Origin: Tumebacillus sp. BK434
GTDB taxonomy: Bacteria > Bacillota > Bacilli > Tumebacillales > Tumebacillaceae
Direction of reading: 5' to 3'
NCBI RefSeq assembly: GCF_004340785.1
Contig: NZ_SLXS01000001.1
Span: 558,001-622,000 of the forward strand
DNA length: 64,000 nt
Positions 27,801-34,800 of the stretch are shown here, piece after piece. The translations under genes were made by a program, and so were the position numbers. Position 1 is the stretch's first letter. Every line of letters starts with the position of its first letter. The notes under the pieces are model-generated. The model did no database searches. It had not been told where the DNA came from and saw nothing but the letters and a program-made list of their open reading frames with translations.

Positions 27801-29029
27801 CCGAGCTGCGCAGCGCACTGCAGGCCCATCTGCCAGAGCATATGGTGCCGTCGTTCTTCGTGCTGCTCGACGCGATGCCGATGACGCCGACCGGCAAGAT
27901 CGACCGCAAGCAACTGCCGCTCCCGCAGACTGCCGGCGAGAGCAGCTACGCGGCGCCGCGCGACGGCGTCGAATTGGCGCTGGCACAGGTGTTCGAAGAG
28001 GTGCTGGGCACGAGCGGCGTCGGCTTGTATGACAACTTCTTTGAGATCGGCGGGCACTCGCTGAAAGCGGTGGCGCTGATCGAAGCGATCCGCAAAAGAT
28101 GCGGCGTGTCTGTACCGCTGACGGCGCTGTTCCAGGCGCCGACCGTCGCCAACCTGGGCCGCATTCTGCGCGGCGAGCAGGCTGCGGACCGCCAAGTCGT
28201 GCTCGTGCTCTTGCAAAAAGGGGACAACACGCGCCCGCCGCTCTTCCTGCTGCCTCCGCAAGGCGGCGGTGTGATGAGCTACCTGCCGCTGGTCAAAGGG
28301 CTGGACGGCGAAACGGTCTACGGCCTGCAGTCGGCAGGCTTCGAGTCGGATGAAACGCCGTTCTCGACGATGGAAGCGATCTCCGAGCGCTTCCTGGCGG
28401 AGATCCGCTCGGTGCAGCCGGAAGGGCCGTACCGCCTCGCAGGCTGGTCGTTCGGCGGCGTGGCGGCGTACGATCTGGCGCTGCGCCTGGAAGGGCAGGG
28501 GCAGGAAGTGGAGTTCCTCGGCCTGTTTGACGTCATGCCGATCGACCCGGACAACGGGGAAGCGCATGCGCAGGCGCAGACGGAAGAGGTGGCGCTGCTT
28601 CATCAGGCGGCGCAGCTCGACATGGACCTGTCGCTTGTGCAAGGCTTGCCGGTGGAGGAAGGCCTCGACCTCGTCCTGCGCCGCGCCGATGAGCTGAACC
28701 GTTTGCCGGAAGGGACAACGCCGGAGTCGATGCGCCAAAAAATGCGCGTCATGATCAACAACGGCATCGCCGGATTCTCCTACGTCCCGCCGGGGAAAGT
28801 ACGGGCCGATCTGACGCTGTTCCGCTGCTCTGAAGAGCCCAAGCAGCCGGAACTGGCGCACCCGCTCGTCGATCCGGAGCTGTGGAGCCCGTACACGCTG
28901 GGGGCGGTCAACGTGATCCCGGTGCCGGGTGACCATCACAGCCTGTTCCACCCACCGCATGTGCACAAATTGGCGGAGCAGATGAAACCGCTCTTGCGCG
29001 TTGTCATACGAGCAGGGCAAGAGGTGTAG
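21863..29029 (+). CDS. NRPS P4: (degenerate C)-A-T-C-A-T-TE, release protein
   Basis: 2388 residues; GTG start at 21863 after GAAGGGGG, 17 bases behind the P3 stop. The first C domain (1-440) is full length but its active site reads THHGMILDETS, with one extra residue and no DG, so it is probably inactive; the terminal C of P3 would replace it. A1 covers about 456-965. Its code reads DIWELTTDDK, whose acidic residues suggest a basic side chain. T1 lies near 1009. C2 has HHIVTDFWS near 1201, the same HHxxxDF variant as in P1. A2 covers about 1515-2020 (code DIYHFGLIIK, unassigned) and T2 lies near 2066. The thioesterase covers about 2120-2385, with GWSFGG (serine near 2196) and GDHHSLF (His near 2357). 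It is the only TE in the window and should hydrolyse or cyclise the finished chain. A bidirectional terminator follows. Confidence 0.93.
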   Translation: MNYLSKENVQEVLDLSLLQTKIYSQENPEQAELHIAQVRLQLSGALDPAKFAAAVQHVIAQNPLLRTVFRPVRGRVVQVLLKNRPIDVAVLDLTGQDAVAQAAALDQAAREARAPFHLNEGPLLRVSLVVLDAERAVALWTHHGMILDETSRRLLQAELLTAYDALVSGTALPTANRSSFKDYLNWLNAQDRSAAREFWSQHLAGFEAATPLLNQREGDGEPGVRARAFSAELSRALEALAQAQGVKAETLVQAAWAFLLNLYSREDAVTFGAGFTGRPATLSGAEAMVGRFANTLPLHLAVDGETEVAEFLRQLDGLTATMESFAVIPLAEVRNYAGLGEQQELFTSAVNVYAGAASAAGVLRTELAAKQEGAGLALALDVETGETWIARAAFSGDRLSGETAEALLTHLETVLASMTLLPHARIRELNVLPSTEREPLFGAFTATRLQAYPLDRLAHQVIEDQVAKTPEQIAAIFEGAQITYAELNARANRLAHFLRENGFGRDDLAALFAERGIDMLTAIVAVMKAGGAYVPLDSAHPDARLSTIIETAGAKVILTQGPLLERSRGLSDQALVFSLDELDGLANYPDVNLEFVNVPHDLANVFFTSGSTGLPKGAMVEHVGMLNHLYAKIDLLELTSSSIVVQNASHCFDISVWQFLAPLMVGGTVVIYGNDIAMDPNALLASVQRDNVTILEMVPAVIEMFLQAVAEHAEAAALPELRYMLSTGEGLRSGLCERWLEAYPHVKAVNTYGATECSDDTSHKVVTAANRDEWDLDRDFVTLGTPIPNFNVYVLDKWNRPVPIGCTGEICMTGVGVGRGYLNDPERTAQAFVPNPFDDGRGERMYKTGDLGRFLPDGRLEFVSRADFQVKVRGHRIELGEVEAAILSHPSAEQTIAIVRPDSAGQNRILAYVIVSEAVDMDAWREYLHDRLPEYMIPEHILTLDSFPLNRNGKIDRKALPEPEAAERGAHAFAAPRNELEQALADIWGEILERGDIGIDDSFFHLGGHSLKMIQIRSRIKQKLGLDVPLKVLFENLTLRDLAPHVGLLQGEDGVSQTIPALPDAEFYPMSHAQRRLYFIQRLTPANTAYNMLEAHEVAGEMNRDALVRAFQTIIDRHAVLRTTFTMQDGEPVQQIAASVQLNVPLEDLSALPEAEREAELHARILAEQDLPFDLEQGPVIRLRLLKLAELRHVLLISKHHIVTDFWSWGVLHQEFYALYTAYANGEDSPLSPLPIQYRDYASWQNDRLHTGQLAESEAYWKQQLSGDLPVLDLPTDHPRPALQQFAGQNIRRLLDGELSGRIHELGARHEATLFMVLLGALGTFLSRMSGQQDIVIGTPEAGRNVMELEELIGFFINTLPLRLDLSGNPAFAEMLERAKQVALDAYAHHEYPFDKLVELAKQERDLSRSPLFSVMFQVVRRPDQVETGGLSLSPVPMSATTTAFDLAVTFVEREEGLELNFDYRSDLFEQATMERWMGHFETLLRAIVAQPEQQLAQLQLLTSADLAPVLGAWNQISAEPDPMLRIHHLFEAQVDRTPDATAVVCAGESLTYRELNARANRLARYLQSLGAGPEKLVGLCLDRNLDLVTALLAVLKAGSAFVPLDPAYPQERLALILEDTSMPLLVTGTSLIAMLPPHGAQTVLIDADREKWAGEADGNVPSPVRPDSLAYLIYTSGSTGRPKAVMVEHRHLIATLLASQQHFRFSQNDVFPWIASFAFDIAYFELLNPLIAGGTSVVLSKDHLLDLPGLVCDLEGYTMIHTVPSLMRQIVEMIASQEIDTTRFDGLRMIFIGGDAVPPELLNIMHRTFRNAEVRVLYGPTEAAIICAQYPVPRGAKMERFMIGSSMNHAKIRIYDAHGNLVPTGVPGELYIGGCGVSRGYFGRPELTAAQFVVLDGERWYKSGDLARYMADGTIDFLGRIDNQIKIRGFRIELGEIEAALGKHPSISEVVVLAREINQGDKQLVAYVSPKENAALSSAELRSALQAHLPEHMVPSFFVLLDAMPMTPTGKIDRKQLPLPQTAGESSYAAPRDGVELALAQVFEEVLGTSGVGLYDNFFEIGGHSLKAVALIEAIRKRCGVSVPLTALFQAPTVANLGRILRGEQAADRQVVLVLLQKGDNTRPPLFLLPPQGGGVMSYLPLVKGLDGETVYGLQSAGFESDETPFSTMEAISERFLAEIRSVQPEGPYRLAGWSFGGVAAYDLALRLEGQGQEVEFLGLFDVMPIDPDNGEAHAQAQTEEVALLHQAAQLDMDLSLVQGLPVEEGLDLVLRRADELNRLPEGTTPESMRQKMRVMINNGIAGFSYVPPGKVRADLTLFRCSEEPKQPELAHPLVDPELWSPYTLGAVNVIPVPGDHHSLFHPPHVHKLAEQMKPLLRVVIRAGQEV

Positions 29030-29060
29030 CAACACTTGTAAACAACAAGAACTACGCTGA

Positions 29061-29091
29061 AAAAGGAGCAGCCAGAATGGCTGCTCCTTTT
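29061..29091. terminator. Bidirectional intrinsic terminator between P4 and the protease genes
   Basis: A perfect 13-bp stem (29061-29073 with 29079-29091, loop AGAAT) with A-rich and T-rich ends in both directions. It can end both the plus-strand NRPS transcript and the minus-strand protease transcript. No gene was seen in 29092-29267. Confidence 0.88.
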
Positions 29092-29267
29092 GATTGTGCC
29101 GCGGGTCACTGTGTGCAGGCTCAGAGGGCATGAACGGGGCTGCAGCGCTGAGATGTCCCCAGACCAGACCGTGGACGACCGATGCTCTGGATAACGAGGT
29201 GCCGGACGCATCAGGCTTTACTATTTGGCAGGTGATACGGGCTGGGGAAAGGCATCCTTTGTCTGTG

Positions 29268-30431
29268 TTACTGCACGGAGCGGTACGCGTTGACGCGGCC
29301 ACAGTTTGTGCCGAGGTTGATGATCTTGTCGGCGGAGGAACAGATTCGATCCACAACTGTCGCAGGTGAAACGGAATAGCCAAAGCGCTCGATCGTCAGC
29401 GCGGCGACGCCGGAGACGATCGGCGTGGCCATCGAGGTGCCTGACATCGTGGTCATACCGCCGCCGTTGGCGGTGGAGTAGATGTTCAGCCCTGGCGCTG
29501 CGATGTCGACCCAGGTGCCGTAGTTGGAGAAGGAGCATTTGGCATCGGTGGACGTGGTGCAAGCGACCGAGAAGACATTGTTGTAGCCGGCCGGATATTG
29601 CACGGTGGTGTTGCCGTTGTTGCCGGCCGCCGCGACGATCACGGCGCCTTTGTTCCACGCGTAATTGACCGCGTTTTGGAAGGCCGAGCTGTAGGCGCCT
29701 CCGCCCATTGAGAGGTTGATCACCTTCGCACCGTTGTCGGCCGCGAAGAACAGTCCGCTGATGATGTCGGAGGTGTAGCCGGAGCCGGAGTAGTTGAGCA
29801 CTTTGACCGGCATGATTCGCGCGTTCGGCGCGACGCCCGAGCCATTGAGCCCGTTGTTGCCGCTCGCCGCTGCGATCCCGGCGACGTGCGTGCCGTGACC
29901 CTGGTCGTCGTCGGCGTCGGTGTCGTTGTTGACAAAATCATACCCGGCGACGATCTTGCTGGACAGGTCGGGGTGCTGGATGTCTACGCCGGTGTCGATG
30001 ATGGCGATCGTGACCCCGGTGCCGAGGGCATAATCCCAAGCTTGCGGGGCTTGGATTTTGGTCAGGTGCCATTGGTTCACGAAGGACGGGTCGTTCGGAA
30101 TGAAGTTGACGCTGTACACCGCGTCGAGCTCTGCCGTTTCCACCGCCGGGTCGGCCTGCAGCTCGGCGAGCAGCGCTTCCGCCGATTGGCCGGTCGGAAC
30201 TTTCAGCACCTGATAGCCCGCTTGGGTCAGGTTCTTCTTCAGCTTGGCGCCGTGCTTGGCGGCGACGTCGGTCCCGGCTTTGCCCGGTTTGACTTTGACC
30301 ATGATCTGGTCGGTGGAAGCGGTCACCCCCGGCTTGTCCTGCTGTACGGCAGAAGCGGCGGCTGCCGGAAGCAGGGCGGAAGTCAAAGCGACCGTCATCA
30401 GGATTTTCATCAGTTTGTTAGAAATTTTCAT
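29268..30431 (-). CDS. Secreted subtilisin/thermitase-like S8 protease
   Basis: 387 residues. A signal peptide (residues 1 to about 27, ending AAAASA) is followed by a prodomain-like segment (about 38-110, TDQIMVKVKPG). The mature S8 domain has all three catalytic residues: Asp146 in IIDTGVD, His179 in GHGTHVAG and a Ser near 333 in SGTSMATP; AAAGNNGN carries the oxyanion Asn. It ends without an extra C-terminal domain. It shares its architecture and long stretches with the protease at 30465-31652, so the two are tandem paralogues, 33 bases apart and likely on one transcript. The family is extracellular. Lying between two arms of a biosynthetic locus on the opposite strand, it may be an unrelated insertion or may trim a product or protect the cell; the sequence does not decide. 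Confidence 0.94.
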   Translation of the reverse strand: MKISNKLMKILMTVALTSALLPAAAASAVQQDKPGVTASTDQIMVKVKPGKAGTDVAAKHGAKLKKNLTQAGYQVLKVPTGQSAEALLAELQADPAVETAELDAVYSVNFIPNDPSFVNQWHLTKIQAPQAWDYALGTGVTIAIIDTGVDIQHPDLSSKIVAGYDFVNNDTDADDDQGHGTHVAGIAAASGNNGLNGSGVAPNARIMPVKVLNYSGSGYTSDIISGLFFAADNGAKVINLSMGGGAYSSAFQNAVNYAWNKGAVIVAAAGNNGNTTVQYPAGYNNVFSVACTTSTDAKCSFSNYGTWVDIAAPGLNIYSTANGGGMTTMSGTSMATPIVSGVAALTIERFGYSVSPATVVDRICSSADKIINLGTNCGRVNAYRSVQ

Positions 30432-30464
30432 TTGGAAAACCTCCCGTATGGTAATGGGGTGTCG

Positions 30465-31652
30465 TTATTGCGTGCAGGCTTTGTATGCATTGACGCGTCC
30501 GTAGACCCAGTAACTGCCGGTGCCTGAGATCGCATCTGCTGTCGAGGTGATTTTATAGACGATCATTGACGGGCTTGCGGTGCTGTATCCGGGACGGCCT
30601 TTGACCAGACCGGCGACGCCCGCGACGATCGGAGCGGCCATCGAGGAGCCGGACATGGTGATCATCCCGCCGCCCTTGGCCGTGGAATAGATGTTTTGGC
30701 CGGGCGCTGCGATGTCGACCCAGGTTCCGTAGCTTGAGAAGGATGCTTTTGCATCGGTGCTGGTGGTGGCGGCGACAGACAAAACGTTCGTGTATGCGGC
30801 CGGATAAGTTACCGTTGTGTTGCCGTTATTGCCTGCTGCCGCGACGATCACCACCCCTCTGTTCCAGGCGTAGTTGACCACGTCTTGGAAAGCTGCCGAG
30901 TAAGAGCTTCCGCCGAGCGACATGTTGATGATGCTGGCGCCGTTGTCGGCCGCATAGTACACGCCGCTAATAATATCGGACGTGTAGCCAGCGCCGGTCG
31001 AATCGAGCACTTTGACCGGCATGAGCCGGGCGTTCCAGTCGACGCCTGCCCCGTGACTGGAATTATTCGTAAGCGCCGTTGCTGTTCCGGCGACGTGGGT
31101 GCCGTGGCCATGATCGTCATCCGCGATAGAGTCACTGTTGACGAAGTCGTAGCCGGGGACGATTTTGGCGGCAAGGTCCGGGTGCAGCAGATCGATGCCG
31201 GTGTCAAGGATGGCGATCCTCGTCGAGGATGATCCGCGACAGTAGTCCCACGCATAGTTCGCTTGAATTTTCGGCAGGTGGTACTGCGAAGGGTAGGCGG
31301 GGTCGTTCGGCGTGGTGACGTCTGCGTAGAGAATCTCATCGAGCTCCGCCGCTTCCACATGCGGGTCGGCCAACAGCCGGGTCAGTACTTCCTGCGCTTT
31401 GCCAGCCGGCACTTTCAGTGTTTTGTAACCGGAATTAGACAGGGCTTTCTTGAATTTCGCGCCATGTTTGGCGGCGATGGCGTTGATGTCTTGGCCCGCT
31501 TTGACTTTGACTATCAACTGATCGGTCTCCGCTTTGACTTTGACCGCCGGAACGGGCTCGGTTTGAGCGGCTGCAGCAGCTGATCCCGGAAGCAGAGCGG
31601 CAGAGACTGCGAGGATGGCGAAGGCGCCTGTGAATCGAGTGAATGTTGCCAT
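30465..31652 (-). CDS. Secreted subtilisin/thermitase-like S8 protease, upstream paralogue
   Basis: 395 residues, ATG start preceded by AAGGAGG on the minus strand. There is a signal peptide (1 to about 28, AAAAAQ region), a prodomain-like segment and an S8 domain with Asp150 (ILDTGID), His183 (GHGTHVAG) and the catalytic Ser near 337. The serine motif reads SGSSMAAP instead of the usual SGTSMATP, a conservative change that keeps the nucleophile. It is the first gene of a two-gene minus-strand unit with a good sigma-A-type promoter upstream. It is most similar to its neighbour at 29268, which points to local duplication. Confidence 0.94.
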   Translation of the reverse strand: MATFTRFTGAFAILAVSAALLPGSAAAAAQTEPVPAVKVKAETDQLIVKVKAGQDINAIAAKHGAKFKKALSNSGYKTLKVPAGKAQEVLTRLLADPHVEAAELDEILYADVTTPNDPAYPSQYHLPKIQANYAWDYCRGSSSTRIAILDTGIDLLHPDLAAKIVPGYDFVNSDSIADDDHGHGTHVAGTATALTNNSSHGAGVDWNARLMPVKVLDSTGAGYTSDIISGVYYAADNGASIINMSLGGSSYSAAFQDVVNYAWNRGVVIVAAAGNNGNTTVTYPAAYTNVLSVAATTSTDAKASFSSYGTWVDIAAPGQNIYSTAKGGGMITMSGSSMAAPIVAGVAGLVKGRPGYSTASPSMIVYKITSTADAISGTGSYWVYGRVNAYKACTQ

Positions 31653-31682
31653 TTGATGGCCTCCTTTTTCTTTTATAAATTA

Positions 31683-31711
31683 AGTATAAAATTAAACACA
31701 GAAATTTGCAA
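31683..31711 (-). promoter_or_regulatory. Likely sigma-A promoter of the two protease genes
   Basis: On the minus strand, TTGCAA (31706-31711), a 17-base spacer and TATACT (31683-31688). The -10 matches five of six consensus bases and the -35 four. The start codon lies about 30 bases further on at 31652. Confidence 0.5.
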
Positions 31712-31732
31712 ATCTTTCCCATATGCCTTATG

Positions 31733-31738
31733 TATAAT
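31733..31738 (+). promoter_or_regulatory. Possible -10 box for the P5-P7 unit
   Basis: A perfect TATAAT preceded directly by TG, facing P5. No good -35 hexamer lies 16-18 bases upstream. The leader would be about 150 bases and AT-rich. This is the only place I see where transcription of P5 could start, because the genes to the left run the other way. Confidence 0.3.
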
Positions 31739-31892
31739 TTTTTTCGACAACTTTGTAATAAATTAAGTGTTTTAAGAAGGGTTCTTATTTTACAACCAGA
31801 ATATGAAAAGAAGAGAAACTAATTCGATTCGCCCCAATATTCACTGTCATTAACCGCTAGAGCAAGGCAGTCATAAGGAGGTATTCTTCACG

Positions 31893-34800
31893 ATGAGCCA
31901 TGAGGATCAACCGTTGGAAGGGATTGCTGTCGTCGGCCTGTCCGGACGTTTCCCGGGAGCGAAAAATATTGAGGAATTTTGGAACAATCTGCGCGAAGGT
32001 GTCGAGTCGGTGCGATTTTTCTCCGATGAAGAACTGCTGGCGGCAGGAGTGAGCCCGGCCAAGCTGCAGGACCCGAATTTTGTTAAAGCCGGGGCGACGC
32101 TGGACGGAGTGGCGGAGTTTGACGCCGCCTTTTTTGGATTTAACCCCCGAGAAGCGGAGATCATGGACCCGCAGCACCGCCTGTTTTTAGAATCGGCGTG
32201 GTCAGCGCTGGAGCATGCGGGCTACGACCCGGACCGCTATGACGGCACCATCTCCGTGTTTGCAGGCACGGGCATTTCCCGCTACATGCTGTTCAACCTG
32301 CTGCCGAACCGTGAGCTGGTCGAGTCGGTCGGGCAAGTCCAGCTGATGATCACCAACGACAAAGACTATGTTGCCACCCGCACGTCGCACAAGTTGAACT
32401 TGAAAGGCGCGAGCGTTTCGCTGTCCACGGCCTGCTCGACGTCGCTTACGGCGGTGCATCTGGCCTGCCAAAGCCTGCTGATCGGCGAGACGGACATGGC
32501 GCTGGCGGGCGGCGTGTCGATCGCCGTGCCGCAGACGGCCGGCTACACCTATGTCAACGGCTCGATCCTGTCCCCGGACGGGCATTGCCGCGCCTTTGAT
32601 GACAACGCCAAAGGCACCGTGCCGGGCAGCGGTCTCGGCGTCGTTGTGCTCAAGCGTCTGGAGGACGCCGTGCAGGACGGCGACACGATCTATGCGGTGA
32701 TCAAAGGCACGGCGATCTCTAACGACGGCGCGCAAAAAGTCGGCTTCACTGCGCCGGGCGTCGAAGGACAGTCACAAGCGATCGCCGAAGCGCTGGCCAT
32801 CGCCGACGTCGAGCCGGACACGGTCACTTACATCGAAGCGCACGGCACGGGCACGGAGCTTGGCGATCCGATCGAAATCTCGGCGCTGACCCAGGCTTTC
32901 CAGCTCAGCACCGACCGCACCGGGTACTGCAAAATCGGCTCGGTGAAAACGAACGTCGGCCATCTCGACGCCGCAGCAGGTGTGACCGGACTGATCAAAA
33001 CGGTGCTCAGCCTGCAGCATGGCGAGATCCCGCCGACGCTGAATTTTGAAAAGGCAAACGCCAAGATCGATTTTGAAAATTCTCCGTTTGTGGTGAACAC
33101 GGAGCTGACCCCTTGGGAGACGGACGGCCAGCCGCGCCGCGCCGGGGTGTCCTCGTTCGGACTTGGCGGCACGAACGTCCACGCCGTGCTCGAAGAAGCG
33201 CCGGTCCAAGCGAGCGAAGACGCAGCCCGACCGTGGCAACTGCTGCTCCTCTCGGCGAAGACCGACGCGGCGCTGGAAAGCGCGACCGACAACCTCGCCG
33301 CCCATCTGACGGCGCATCCGGAGCAAAAGCTGGCCGATATCGCTTACACGCTGCAAGTGGGCCGCAAAGGGTTCGCCTCCCGCCGCGCCCTCGTTGTGAA
33401 AGACCATGCTGAGGCGGCCGACCTCCTCGCCGGACGCGATCCGCAAAAGCTGATGAGCCGCACCTTGCCGATGCAGGAGCGCCCGGTGGCCTTTTTGTTC
33501 ACCGGCGTCGGCGACCAGTACGTGAACATGGGCTATGAGCTGTACCAGACGGAAGCGCTGTTCCAAGAGACGGTCGACGAGTGCTGTGAGCTCTTGAAAC
33601 CGCACCTCGGGGCTGACCTGCGCGACCTGCTGTTCGACCCGGAGCGGGCGGCGACAGGGCAAGGACAGGCAGCGCAAGCGTTCGACCTGCGGAAGATGCT
33701 CCGCCGCGATGAGACGGCCGACCCGCAGGCGCAACAATTGAACGAGACCGTCTACGCACAGCCGGCGATGTTCGTGATCGAATACGCGCTGAGCCGCCTG
33801 CTGATGGCATGGGGCATGCAACCGCAGGCGATGATCGGCCATTCGCTCGGGGAGTATGTCGCCGCTTGCCATGCCGGGGTGTTTGAGCTGGAAGATGCTT
33901 TGCTGCTCGTCGCCAAGCGTGCGCAGCTGATTCAGGAGCTGCCCGGCGGGGCGATGCTCGCCGTGCCGATGAGCGCGGAGGAAGCGCAAGGCTGGTTGGC
34001 CGACGGGCTGTACCTCGCAACGGTCAACGCGCCGAAGCACTGTGTCATCTCCGGCACGGAGGAGGCGATCGCCGCACTGGAAGCGCGCCTGCAAGGGCAA
34101 GGCGTCGCCTGCTCCCGCGTCGCCTCGACCCATCCGTTCCATTCGCCGCTGATGCAGCCGATCGCCGAGCGGCTGACCGAACTGGTGCGTCAAGCCGGAC
34201 CGCAAGCGCCGCAGATTCCGTTCCTTTCCAACGTGACCGGGACGTGGGCGAGCGCCGAAGACGTGACCGACCCGGCGTACTGGGCGCGCCACCTCTGCCA
34301 GACGGTGCACTTTGCCGACGGCGTCCGCGCGCTGGCGGAAGACCCCAATCTGCTCCTGCTCGAAGTCGGCCCGGGGCAGACGCTGTCCAGTTTTGCCGCG
34401 CAGACATTGACCGGCCGCACGGTGCTGCCGACGTTGCGCGCGTCGTTCGACCAGCGCTCCGATGCTGCGTTTTTGCTCAGCACGCTGGGCCAGCTCTGGC
34501 TGGAAGGCGTGGAGATCGACTGGAGAGCCTTCACAGGGGATGAGCGCCGTCTGCGCGTACCGCTGCCGACCTATCCGTTTGAACATCACCGCTACTGGAT
34601 CGAACCGCTCGCAGGCGCCAGCGCCCCATCCGCCGGGCAAGAGGTGAAGGCGGACATCGCCGACTGGTTCTCGCTTCCGGTGTGGAAGCGGACGCTGGCG
34701 CAATTGCCGACAGCCGAACAGGAAGCGGCACGCTGGCTGGTCTTCGCCGACGAGCACGGGCTCGGCCAGCAGCTCGCCAAGCGACTGACCGCACTCGGCC

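Noticed and set aside
31741-31892. A riboswitch or large structured leader before P5
   Set aside because: The stretch is AT-rich with no strong paired arms that I could find by eye.
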